Part shown: positions 19,841 to 31,344 of the stretch, piece after piece
How positions within the stretch are numbered: position 1 is the first letter of the stretch
Layout of the letters: every line of letters begins with the position of its first letter
NCBI RefSeq assembly: GCF_901000735.1
Contig: NC_081549.1
Location: forward strand, 3,172,942 to 3,236,941
Direction: 5' to 3'
Origin: Corylus avellana
Lineage: Eukaryota; Streptophyta; Magnoliopsida; Fagales; Betulaceae
DNA length: 64,000 nt
Made by a program: the position numbers and the translations under genes
Notes under the pieces: generated by a model
Told to the model about the DNA's origin: nothing
Seen by the model: the letters and a program-made list of their open reading frames with translations, nothing else
The model's database searches: none

Positions 19841-21618
19841 TCAGTTGTCTTCGTCACTTTCAATGGATAAAGCTGCAAATCGGGAACCAGAACGACGACT
19901 CCCACTGCCGCTGCCACCTTTTCCACCGCCATCACCACTAGTATGACCACCGCTGCCGCCTCTTCCACCACCATCACCACCAGTACGACCACCGCCACTA
20001 CTAAGGCTAACAGTATGGTAAGTACGACGACCAACACCGCTGCCATTGCTTCCAGTGCCACTGCCGGCAACTCTGCCACCTCTTCCGCCACCATCACCAC
20101 CAGGGCGACCACCACTGCCACTGCTACTGCTACCAGTATGGTAAGTACGATGACCAACACCGCTGCCACTACCAGCGACTCCGCCGCCATCACCACCAGG
20201 GATTTGACCACTGCTGCCGCTACTACTGCTACCAGTATGGTAAGGACGACAACCAACACCGCTGCTGCTGCTTCCAGCAACAGTGCCACTACCAGCGCCT
20301 CTGCCGCCTCCAGCTCCAACTCCACCACTACCGCCTCCGCCGCCCGGACCAGAAAACCTAACAAATTACCACTACATTATTACCCGCAACACAACAAAAA
20401 GAATTAAATTCTGGGAAAATTATTAACCTGTATTCCTCCGATTGAAAGCCAGGGGGTTGTTCCAGCATGGTAGAAAACCTAACATTCGGGTTATTACTTA
20501 CAAATCTTATAATACAGTCAACAATCTTCGAACATATCCCTGGAAACAAAATATTGAGCATTCGGTCATAGTCACTATGAGGCCTTCCCTGTTTAAACAA
20601 AAGAAAAAGTGAGTCATTAATAGGAATAGCTAAATCGAAGAATAACAGATAAAAAATAAAAATACATACTCTGCTACGATCGTGGTAGTGAATATGCACG
20701 TTCCGGATGAATCGAGGGATAACGCTGTACAGATTTACTCCTTCAATGTCCTTCTCAGTTGTTTTCTCCAGTATTCCCCTAAGGACGCTTTTATCCATTC
20801 TTGGATCCTTATCAATTTTCTCCTCCCAATCACCAATGTGATAAGCACTCAAATTCAAGTCATCGTCAAAAACGGATTTCTTGATGCTAGACCTGTAAAG
20901 CATCACTTGAAGAAAAAATCTGATTCTATCTCCTCCGTCAAAGAAAATGGGATGGACCATTTGATATACTGCAAATTCTCTTATCTCCTCAAGATCACCC
21001 CCCATTGCTCTGGTAAAAATTTTCGAAAAGAACAAATCGAATTCTATAGAAAGTTCTTGCAATTCAACTCGACCCAATAGTAAAAATGATACCATCCATC
21101 TAAAATTCTCAATGTCATTCTTGATGCCATTTACTAACTGAGCTTGATTACTTGCTTGCTGAGGATGATATGGAAATATGGGGATAAGTTGAGGAATGCG
21201 TACATGGACTCGCTGAAAAAGATTTCCATAATAGCACCTAGATTTATGAAAACCTCTCACGTTCTGAGCTATGCTTTTGAAAAGATTTTTCACTCTCGTG
21301 CCAAAACCATATGCTCCATTCGCATCAACTTCAAATAAGTTCCATTCGTTGATCAAGGTGGGATTGATTTTCAAGTGATCAAGCAACTCCGGATAAGCCT
21401 AGTAAAACTGAATATTTATTTTCCAAAAAAAAAACATCTTACGAATAAAAAGAAAGAAAAAAGAAATAAAAATAAAAATAAAGAAAACTTACCATTTCTG
21501 CAACGACCATCAATGGTGGAGTCCCTATTAGAGGCGGTAAATTATAAAACTCTGCATGGTTAGGAAGTGGCTGAAAAATACCAAATGATCCCACTTTCTC
21601 GTAAGGAAGAGACGCCAT
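19841..21618 (-). CDS. KEN (IRE1/RNase L endoribonuclease-like) domain protein without kinase, Gly-rich tail
   Basis: Four-exon model: 21,618-21,493; 21,398-20,670; 20,588-20,428; 20,357-19,841. All introns are GT..AG, the phases fit, and the total is 1,533 nt (510 residues) with no stop. Start chosen: MASLPYEKV; an upstream in-frame ATG at 21,696 is possible. Residues 191-315 resemble the KEN nuclease domain: HPIFF..GDRIRFFLQ, DWEEKIDKD, RFIRNVHIHYHD, then ILFPGICSKIV. The RNxxxH motif (Arg274, Asn275, His279) matches the catalytic Arg-Asn-His of IRE1 and RNase L; their catalytic Tyr is not aligned. No kinase motifs precede it. Residues from about 340 form a Gly/Ser repeat tail with three GVG.R.YHTGSSSSG-like units, ending in an acidic SIESDEDN. 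The family call comes from motif memory, not a search. RNA cleavage is inference. Confidence 0.68.
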
Positions 21619-21754
21619 GAGAGGCTGGGTTGGAGACTTGGAGTGAATCAGCAAAGAGATGAAATATAAAAGGAGGGAGGTAATGCGAGAGGTCACGTGA
21701 ATTTGGGGCAGCTGCTCGGCTGGCTAGGCTACCAAAACTGGGAGGGAATTCCAC

Positions 21755-23109
21755 AGGTAAAAAAAAAGAAAAGAAGAAAGTAATATTTATTAAAATTAAA
21801 AGACATCATTAAAAATACTGATACTTTAGAATGACCATAAAATTTTGCAGAAATAAACAAAGATCGATAAGAAAAAAGAACCTATAACTTTGAAAGATTT
21901 ACAAATAAAAATAAAATTTAAAAAATAAGAAAAAAAAAATAGTTAAAAACTCCTACCTTCAATTACAGGTTTCAAATGAACAATCAATCCAAGAAATTAT
22001 CAGGGCATATCTCAAATACTAAAGAAGTAAAGACTGATGATGATGAATTTAAAAAATTATCTACAATAGCACTATTAGATTCTAGAGCCGATATAAGGTA
22101 TATATATAAGAAGGAATAATACCAACTACATATTTTCAAAAGGCAACTGAAAAATTATCACAAGCAAGTTGTGCTAAATTAATAGGACAAGAAATTTCTG
22201 TCCAATTACATATTAACTATAAATTTTCAAATGCGCTTATTTGTAATAATGCAATATGTCTTAAAACAACCACTATTAACTGTAAAAAAAATATTACTTC
22301 AAAAGGAGTAATGATTCTAATCCTCTTTAAGTCCTCCCAAGTGTGATGTGACATTTAAAATCAAAATTTAATAATGATCATTTCAAATTCAGTAGTAATT
22401 TTAAAAGTCATGTCACATTTGTGAGGACTAAAGTCCTCCTTATATCATTATAACTTAAAAGTAATATTATGAAACGCATTTTTAGTTATACTTTATCAAT
22501 TTCAAGTAACATTTGAGATTCCTCAAAAAAAAAAAAAAAAAAAAAAAAGTTAACGGTTGAGACTTGAGAAAATTAATTACTACTAATATTTTAGGATATA
22601 TAAGAAGTTATTTCTAAATTCTTTATGCCTCATTTTCAACAAAAATGAATTTGCTTAAAGAAATTTCTGTCTCGAAAGGTATAAATATAATTACAAGAGA
22701 AAAAAATAAAAATATTATTCTTTCAAAAAAAAAATTAAAGCATAGAAATAAACATATAGTACAAACAATTACCATATGAAAAAATGCTTTGATTTAGAAA
22801 ATATATTTTTTGAAGCGTGAATCTAATTAATGGTACCAAAACATTAAGAAAATCGACCATTTGTTTACGTTCTTGCTGCTACAAATCATTTGGAGAATCT
22901 TAAAGTACAATTTAAATTGTTCAACTGAGCTTAATTTACTGAAACTCCATCCAATTGAACATTTTTATCTCCTGCATTGCAGCTAAACCAGCTAGAGTAG
23001 TAACCTAATTTATGCATCGTAAATGTACCATTCCAAGGGAACTTTGAAAATTTCCTGTGGATAAACCTAGTCTAAGTCTAAACATGAAAACTCAGGGTCA
23101 GAGACTCAC
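21755..23109. other. AT-rich intergenic DNA upstream of the KEN-like gene
   Basis: It should contain the promoter of the minus-strand gene at 21,618, but no confident TATA or other element can be placed. No coding frame seen. It includes poly-A at 22,527-22,549. A 45-bp stretch at 22,740-22,785 (GCATAGAAATAAACATATAG...) recurs at 24,002-24,045. Confidence 0.6.
22311..22450. mobile_element. Palindromic MITE
   Basis: The inverted repeat AGTCCTCCCAAGTGTGATGT / complement of AGTCCTCACAAATGTGACAT encloses an AT-rich core. The inner part (GTGATGTGAC..TTTAAAAT) is shared with the MITE at 39,293-39,449, so they are relatives. TSD not resolved. Confidence 0.7.
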
Positions 23110-23192
23110 CCATTGAATGTCCAAAAACATGGGCTTTTTTCCAGCCCAAATGATCCAACAAAGCAATTGCATCCTTTGCCATAAGCTCTGTT
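23110..23192 (-). pseudogene. Orphan alpha/beta-hydrolase exon
   Basis: On the minus strand the 83-nt exon is bounded by TGCAG acceptor and GTGAGT donor. It reads TELMAKDAIALLDHLGWKK then AHVFGHSMG. GHSMG is the nucleophile elbow (Gly-x-Ser-x-Gly) of alpha/beta hydrolases, and the whole resembles plant hydrolases related to RutD. No other exon of such a gene (oxyanion strand, acid/His region) was found nearby, so it is probably a relic. A gene with very large introns cannot be excluded. Confidence 0.7.
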
Positions 23193-24357
23193 CTGCACCC
23201 AACAATCACATGCCATTAATTAGAAACTCAGTTTCATGTTTAAAGATCTAACCTCTAGTTAAAGAGCTGTTTGCTAACTGAGAAACTGAAGTAATTAGGA
23301 AAAATAAAATAAAATAAAATAAAAAAACTTGTTCAACTGCCCTGTTAGACTTTAAATTCTTGACGATGAAAAATGCACCCCAACTAAGCTCGTAGTTTTA
23401 GTTAGCTCATTTAAGCACAGGCTTTTGTTTCTCCAATTGTAGATATGATGGAAATAAGCATTCACAAACTATAAGTTAAACAATAAAACAGAGCAAAAAG
23501 ATAAATGTACTATGAAAAAGATTAAGCAGAGAAAAAAAGATAAGAAAATCAAAATCCATGCAAATGTGTGTTCAATTACATACCTAGCACCCATTAAAAT
23601 ACAAACCCAGTTAACCAAAATTTAGCAGAATATTCACGTGAATCGAAACAAGAGCACACACCCACATCACAATGCAAACGGTAGTTCAAAGACCAGCCAT
23701 TAGAAAGAAACACATTACAAACCCCAAAAAATACACGAACTTAAATAAAATAAAATAAAATTGGTATGATACAATTTTGAACCAAACAAAGTTTGGATAT
23801 TCAAAAAAGGAAAATCAAGTTCCTCTAAAAAAAACATAACAAAACAAAAAAAACTTCCACACACCCACACGACACAGAATCAAATTCAAATATTTTAAAA
23901 ATTTGTTAAATATTTGTTCAAATATTTTTTCAAATCAAGTGTTAAATATTTTTTAAAAAAATAATGTTTTAAAATTTGTTCAAATTTTCCTAATGCTTTT
24001 TGGCATAGAAATAAACATATAGTACAAACAATTACCATATGAAAAATATTTTTAACTATAAAAATATTTAGCCAAAGACAAGACCAGTTTAGATGAATCA
24101 ATCCAAGTTTTGCATAATAAAAACACGAGAGAAAGGACCATAGCATACTCTATAGCCTGTCTCATTTTAAAAATTGAATTCTTCAGCCGTTATCACCTAA
24201 AATCACATACATTTACTAAAAAAGTACTTAAATCTTAAAACGAGATGGATAATGGGTCTGCGTCTTTGGTCTTCTGGGAAGTTTAACTACATGAAACTCA
24301 CTTTCACGCTCACATACATGGAATTATTTTTTGTGCCCAACTGCATCTTGAATTCAA

Positions 24358-24715
24358 AGAGATTTCATTGATGAATGCAGAAAACAAAACAGGGCATACA
24401 TACATGTCTGTAACAACAAGGCATACATTTTCACTTATCTTTCTTGACTTTAGAAAACAGGCATAGAACCTAGGTTACTGAAAACAAAAATTAAGGAAAT
24501 ACCAGAAAATAAAATCCTAACTATGAGTTCACAGAGATTTCATTGATGAATGCAGAAAACAGAGCATACATACATGTCTGCAACAACAAGGCATACATTT
24601 TCACTTATCTTTCTTGACTTTAGAAAACAGACATAGAACCTATTTGGTTACAGAAAACAAAAATTAAGAAACTACCAGAAAGTGAAAAAGATGATATCTT
24701 TTTCACTATGAGTTA
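24358..24715. repeat. Tandem duplication of a ~176-bp unit
   Basis: The unit starting GAGATTTCATTGATGAATGC recurs at 24,534 with only a few differences and both end in CTATGAGTT. Confidence 0.9.
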
Positions 24716-25504
24716 CATGGACCTAAAGCAAGTAGGCCTAGAATAAAATAAATCAGGACCCAGATAACGATAAGCTCAGAGGTTCAAAAAGATGATATCT
24801 TTTTTTTCGTTTCTTCTATTTTCCAACGAGGATTCTCGGTCCCCAAACACAACATTCAACCATTGAAACCATAACAAAAAAGGAGCCAAATACAGTTCAA
24901 TTGATGAGAGGAATGGGCATTGGCTGACCTTGAAGACGGTGGTGTGTAGATCTGCACTGCACTGATCCCCGCTCTCGGAGGAGAGAGGGGTCGATAGATA
25001 TATGCTCTGTACGTGGGTGTGTGAAGAAAAGAAAAATGGCAGGGGAGAAAGGGATGAAAGTCTGAAGGGAAGGAAACAGAAAAGGAGAGGGAGTCTGACA
25101 AATATTAAATTTTTAACATTTGTTTTGTTTTGTTTTTTTTTTGTCTCTTTTAATTTGAAGAGGGGTCTAACAAATATTAAATTTAACTTTTGATAACTAG
25201 TTTGATGTTGGGGCTTTTTGTCCATTTTCTTAAAATTTTAGAGAAATGTAAGAAATAGAGAGTGGTGCTCTTACTTGATCAGCGAATTTAAAAGATTCAC
25301 GTCTACATTCTTTAAAGATTTTTATCTAAACAATTGTGATTTTTATCTAAGAATTGAGATTGCATTTGTTTGGACGTAAAAGATATGTCCAAAAATATTT
25401 TCGCAAATGAAAAAATAGCCAAAAAGAGTTATTTTGTAAAATCAAATGAAAATAAGGAATTTAGGTGTAAGCCATTTTTTGTTTCCCTCATTTTTGCGCC
25501 AAAA

Positions 25505-25505
<1 letters not shown>

Positions 25506-25545
<40 letters not shown>
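25506..25545. repeat. (AT)n microsatellite
   Basis: About 20 AT dinucleotides. Similar tracts occur at 13,668-13,691, 14,941-14,970, 17,071-17,097, 29,781-29,800, 29,968-30,000 and 59,443-59,473. Confidence 0.95.
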
Positions 25546-25549
<4 letters not shown>

Positions 25550-26328
25550 TAACAATTCGTTCGCATATTAAATTATAGTCGTGTTGAGAATATGATATAA
25601 AATTATACTTGTCAACTATAATTTTACACATTTAATTAAATATGTCAGACTTTTCAACTTCAACCCGTTAATTTTGTGTTTTTGTTCGTATCATGTTCAT
25701 GATTCGTGTCAAAAATTATCAATCTTATTGTCACGTGTTGGGCTTGAATTGTGTCAAGACATGAGTATAAAATTATATATGTTAACTCTAGTCCGACCAA
25801 TTTAATTAAATATGTTAGATTCGTCAACATTTTTCCCCAAAAAAAAAAAAAAAAAAATCATCAACCGTAACTCACTAGTTGCAAATAATTGCCAACCCTA
25901 TATATCTTTAGATCAATTCAGTAAAACACCAAATTTTATAGCAAAACACCAAAAATTTGTCCATAAACAGATATACATGGTAAAATCTCTAAATTGTTAT
26001 TATTTTATTAAAAAAAAAAATCAATTTATCCGGTCAGTCAATTGATTTTTAGTTATATTTTATAGTACATAAAAAGCTATTATTTTATAAAATTATGTAA
26101 AAATATTAATTCTTGTTGGTATTAATCAAACAACAACAAAAATTATTTGTACTACATACCAAGTGTCCACAAAATTAGAGAAAATCCTCATAAAACAAAA
26201 CCAAATCTAATTTAAAAACAAAATTAAATAATTTAATCGTACTTGGGCTGAAAGTAGGGACCACGAATCACCGTACCGCATGCTTTGGAACAGAGCTGTC
26301 AGAGCAGCTACGTGATTATTAGGGGTGT

Positions 26329-26402
26329 CAAGGCGGTTACGGTTAGTAGATTTCACTAACCACAACTACTAACCAGTTAAATAGATAATCGCCCGCTAAT
26401 TG
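26329..26402. mobile_element. 5' end relic of the GCGGTTA-type hAT element
   Basis: TAGGGGTGTCAAGGCGGTTA followed by a TTTCACTAACC block and ATAGATAA.CGCCCGCTAA matches the left end of the full element at 33,642. The right end is missing, so this is a truncated or internally deleted copy. Confidence 0.75.
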
Positions 26403-26929
26403 CATTGTGATAGCCTGACAAGCAAACCGGTATAGTAATTTATTTTTCCCCCTTTTTTTTTTTTTGCCTTTTCTTTTATTCATTACATTTTGTGGTCGGT
26501 TTTGACCTTAGAAAAATTAAGGTGTGATAAACAATGTAAGGTAGACCAAATAGGGTAGAGAATTAATGACAAACCTAACAGAAAACAAAATCAAGGCTTA
26601 ATATATATATATATTAAAAAAAAAATCTCAAAACTCTCATAAACTTTCACTAATTTTGACACAACTCCAAATTTAATAAACTCTCAATTAAGGGTATCTA
26701 ATTTTTAATTTATTTCAATTATCTCATTCTATTAAAAAATTTCGTTAAATATTATCAAAATTTCATAAATACCCCTTATATATATTGCAAAAAAGGTCGT
26801 AGGGATTGAAGTGGGCAGCTTTTCTACAAAAGGACAGAAATTTGTGTGCTTCACAAAATTACAAGAGAAATGCTGACGTGGCATCAGATTTCCATTACAT
26901 TTTTTTTTTTTCAACTCGCCAAGAAATCA

Positions 26930-27470
26930 TATGGAAAAAGACGTCTACTGGCAGAAAAGACAGCGTTGAAAAGCTCACCCCTCGGTCCCCTCCCCTCGTT
27001 CGTTGACTGCCCTGAGAGGGAGAGTATTTTTGAACATCTTTTCACCAAGAAATCAGATGGCATGCTGAAAGACGTCAACCATATATTTTCTCCATTTTTC
27101 TGAAATATTTAGTAAGTAATTTATGGTTGAATACCCAAAAGGCAAGATAGAATAATGTTCATTGTAGAGTTTCAAAATATCCTAATACAAGATAAATACT
27201 ATCATAAGAATGCAAGATAAACTCTTACCAACTATTTAGTTGAACTCAAATTGTGCTGTTCGTGTGGATGAGAAGATGATGCACACGTTTGAACTTGAAA
27301 TATCAGTATTATCTCCAACATTTCCCTTCTCGTCTCTGCGATCTCTCCCTTAGCTTTTGCCAGATTCATGTTAATAATTCAATCTCAAGCATGGTTGAAG
27401 GCTATAGTGACCTCACTGATCAGCCCATCTCCTTACACCATGATGTCACCATCATATGGGAATACCTGAT
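26930..27470. repeat. Local duplication, copy 1 (copy 2 at 36,325-37,120)
   Basis: Blocks shared with copy 2: GAAAGACGTCAACYATATAT, then about 300 bp running to CAGATTCATGTTAATAATTC at very high identity, then CTCACTGATCAGCCCATCTC, and AAAAGACGTCTACTGGCAG. The last block sits at the start in copy 1 and at the end in copy 2, so the order was changed. Confidence 0.85.
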
Positions 27471-27589
27471 ATTGCACACATTAAGAGATTTTTTTTTTTT
27501 TTTTTTTTTTTCATTTGAGTGTTTCAGGGGCTTGGAGATGGCAAAAGTTGAGGGTATATTCTTATTTTTAAAAGGGAAATTGTCCTAAA

Positions 27590-29779
27590 AGTCTCTGAGA
27601 TTTTTCGATATCACAAATAACTAAAAAGGACATGAGTTTTTAATTTTTATAATTAAACTCCTCTGTTTGTTTTAGTTAACCTGATAGATTGATATGTCAT
27701 TCCAATTTTCATTTAGTCATTAACAAAAAAATATTTGTTTAATTATTGTCCCTTTGTGGAAGCAAAGCCACCCTCTACTGCATGCCATCCTCTGTCGTGT
27801 GGAGGGTGGGGTGGGAATTTTAATGGGATGGATCTTTATCTTCTTTCAACAAAGACGAAAATTTTAACAAAATGTCCTATATGTCACTCGAGCAAAAAAC
27901 TCTAAACTTTAATTGTCAAAATAAGAATATAAGGTCCTTAAAAATCACATAAGTAGAACTTAAAAGACTTTTGAGATAATTTGACGAGCAAAATTGGCCA
28001 CAATATTCAATTTGAATGTGGATAAAATTTTACCGAGTTTGTTAAATGGTTTTTTTATTTTTTTATACTTTCAAAACAAATGTGGAAACAAACAATTTAG
28101 AAAATAAAACACTCTTTAAATTAAAACTAAAATGTTTTTTTTTTTTTTTTTTATATTTTAATTTTGTATTATTCCTTTTTTTATAGGAATATTTTGAAAA
28201 TAAACAAGAATGTTAGGGTACTAGCTAGTGTGCCAGCCTAATTTTTTATTTTATTTATTTTATCTTTTTTTTTTTAAATTTTTTTACAAGTAAATTAAAG
28301 CTCTACATTTATTTAGATTTTCGAAATAAACAAGTGCATTATATAAAAAAAAAATATATTTTTTCAAATGTGAACTCACCAAAACACTTCTAACAAAGTT
28401 CCTATGTGATAAAAACTATGTTTACATGGTCAAATTAATTTGCTTGTTTGGACGCTTGGAGAGATATTGAATTTTCTAAGCAAATTAAAAACTCCACTTA
28501 TGACACGTCCATTCAAAGTAGGGTTTGAGATGAAAAAAAGGGTAACATCGAATATAGGATAATAGGAACTTCCAAATTTCGGAAGGCTTGCTATACTTAT
28601 AAAATAATAATAAATAAATAAATCAAAAGGCTATGCTGCAAACGCTGAGAATTGTTTATCCAACACATGTGAAATGTTTATCTTCAGTACTGAAAAGAGA
28701 TCAGTCGGCCGCGACAGAAGAAAAGCATTTAGCATTTAATGCACGTGTACGAGGGAATGGATGTTTCAAGCAAGAGCAAGAGGTGAGATTTTCTTGCTGG
28801 TTTTTTCCACTTTTTTCCACCAGTTCATGCTTAAGGTTTCCTTCCTCCATGTCTCAATTATTTCAGAAAATGCAAAGCTTTCAACTTTCTTTGATCCATG
28901 CAAAACCAATCTTGAGTGTTTCAGAAAGCAAAGTCCGTAAACCATCTCTCTTTTGTCTTTCATTGGGCTCTCTGTCTCTTTGCCTAAATTCTCTCTTAGT
29001 TGTTTAAGAAAATAATAAATAAATATTTAAAGAACATAGATAATAAAATAAAAAATATGTTGAAATTAGTATTGAAAAAAATAGTATTTAAAATAAATAT
29101 CTGTTTTTTTTTTTTTTTTTTTGGCTAAATATGACATATGCTTGCCAGAAAACACAATTCTCGAAAGTGAATCGTCAAAGAGTCGGAACTTTTAAAAGCC
29201 CAATAAAAAGCATTTCTTTATTTACAGTCACAGACATTTATAGGTGAAGAGTTTCCTTTGGGTTTTGTTTTTCTTCTCGAGTCTGAACGCTTCATCTTCT
29301 ACTAGTTTTTTTTTTTAGTGTAAATTACACAGTAGCCAAGAGGATAATTTCTCTTACCAAAAATATGTCACTCTTATCATGTATGTCATTGGGATCGAGG
29401 TCCGAGGAGATGATTGCTCTGTTTTAATTGCTTATTGGGATGATAAAAAAGTGCACTTAATTACAAAAAATGATATGTAGTAAACAGAAAGCTCCCATTG
29501 TCAAAAATACATGACATTTACGTTATATTTATACACCATTTTTAAACGCAACTTGTAATTTACTATCAATGTCATCCTTCATGTCCAACAATGTGATGGG
29601 CAAGCTAGACGTGACAGTTGATAGGGAATGGGATAGAAAATCCGATCATTTGTGCCCTCATTTGGTGGCAATATTTGATACAGATCTCACTGCTCTCCTT
29701 GCACCACCTCAAGTACCCGCCCGATGATCATCATGTTTCATCTCTTAAGTGGGCCTTATGTATGTGCTCTCTCCCTCTT

Positions 29780-29811
<32 letters not shown>

Positions 29812-29964
29812 AATTGTTAAGTGTTTTTTTGATCTTCTTCTAGTATCTTCCTGAGACTAAGTAGATATTATTTTTTAAAAAGCAAAAAAGAAATATGTCT
29901 TTATTGCTCTTGCATGGTTTTTAGAAAATAGACACTAAAGAACGTCAGCACTTAACATTTCTCA

Positions 29965-30003
<39 letters not shown>

Positions 30004-31150
30004 TGAGAAAGACTACTTTTCCCGAGCATGCCTCTTATGGAACTCATGGAAGATGTTACATCCGAATTTGCATACTGTGATTCGAGGCGGTCTGCTTTTT
30101 CTTTTTCTTTTTCTTTTTTTTTTTGATGAGGCGGTCTGCTTGAACTGCCATCTTCCTTACCAATTTAATGAAACTCTAACTAAAATTACAACAGGTTCAT
30201 TGGGACTTTGTTCCTCTGCAACATACAACATCCTCCTTCCTCCGAGGGAAAAGGTGACAATCATCTTCTCATAGGTCGTGTGCCTGCTGCTACCTTAACA
30301 GCTTTGCTGGTGCGTGTTAGCTAGGGGTATTTTTGTAGTTGTAGCACATACTTCTTTACTCTCTCAAATTCTCAATCAATGATAACGTACGTAGCCAATA
30401 GCCATGGTTTGAATTTTCAAACCCTTCATTTGGTGTGTGTGTGTGTGTGTGTTTTTTAAACATGCTTTCTTCTTCTGGTTGATATTGGAACAACAAATTT
30501 ACTAACAAGAGAAGAGCAAAATGGATCAGGATTGCGATCCATTTGTACATGTGAGCCCTATTGCAATCCTCTCTCAATTTTTTGTCGGAATTGAATGGAA
30601 TATGAGCACATATTTTATAATTAAGAAAAAAATGCAATAAAAAGAGATAAGTATGCACCATGCATGAAGATATATGCTTTGTATTAAACATTCCCTCACT
30701 GTTCTCACGTAATAATTCAAGTGTTGCCGCGAGTTTTATTAGTTAGTGCATTACAATATTATGCTCTTCTACGTCCAATACTCAACTCAAAAATAACATT
30801 AATTACCAAATAGTACAAAATAAAAGAATTCATAACATAAGGAAAAAAATAAATAAATAGGTAAATAATGAATAGTGCAACATTTAGTAGTTAATAACTT
30901 AATATATTAAAAAAAAAAATGACGTCTACAAAATAAACAAAGAACAGTACAAAAAGCTCTGGAGGAGGCAGAGAGGCCGAAGGAACAAACCCAATACATT
31001 AGGCTAATGGGCCGAATGGTGGGCTTTTAAGTCAATAAATGTAAATGGAAATTGAATGCAAGCTATCTTTTTAGGCATATAATTTTTATTTATAAGATTA
31101 TTGATAAACTCATACCTTTATTACGGGGCTAGTAAACGACTTTAAACATA
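27590..31150. other. AT-rich gene-poor stretch
   Basis: I see no recognisable gene. A 124-codon plus frame at 28,633-29,007 has an ATG and Ser/Leu-rich sequence but no motif or conserved partner. Low-complexity tracts: poly-T 27,488-27,509, 28,136-28,152 and 29,107-29,122; (TA)n 29,781-29,800 and 29,968-30,000; (GT)n 30,435-30,452. Confidence 0.55.
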
Positions 31151-31164
31151 TGAGTAATGCTACA

Positions 31165-31310
31165 CCTACTCTTATTTCTTTACATAATTTTTTCATACTC
31201 ATAAATAGCTTTTAAAACACAATTTAATAAAAATCCAATAATAGTATTAAAAGCTATCTATGAGTGTGAAAAAAATTATAAAGGTTGTAAAGGTAGGACA
31301 AGCATAGGTA
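31165..31310. mobile_element. Probable palindromic MITE
   Basis: Inverted halves: CTCATAAATAGCTTTTAAAA on the left and TTAAAAGCTATCTATGAG on the right, around an AT core, with flanking TACCTAC/GGTAG-type ends. TSD unresolved; a partial third repeat (TAGGTAG.TTT) follows at 31,311-31,340. Confidence 0.5.
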
Positions 31311-31344
31311 GCTTTTAAAACCACAAGCATAGGTAGTTTTATAT

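Larger units (their letters stand above)
23193..26328. other. AT-rich intergenic region, no gene recognised
   Basis: Frames on the minus strand at 24,776-25,225 are low-complexity (Ser/Pro/Phe) and not recognised; their plus-strand ATG-rich, purine-rich complement is equally unconvincing. A 5' UTR or leader exon of the hydrolase relic near 24,900 is possible but unsupported. A diverged repeat at 25,560-25,820 (CAAGACATGAGTATAAAATT) recurs at 33,115-33,300. Confidence 0.5.

Noticed and set aside
19795..20364. Minus-strand Val/Ala-rich frame of 189 codons
   Set aside because: Shifted frame of the same GC-rich repeat; it does not join to exon 3 with correct splicing, while the Gly frame does.
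19943..20407. Plus-strand open frame rich in Thr/Ala/Ser
   Set aside because: It is the antisense of the Gly-rich last exon of the KEN-like gene; the repeat keeps several frames open at once.
28633..29007. 124-codon plus frame as a gene
   Set aside because: Ser/Leu-rich, no motif, no conserved copy and no promoter or splice support.
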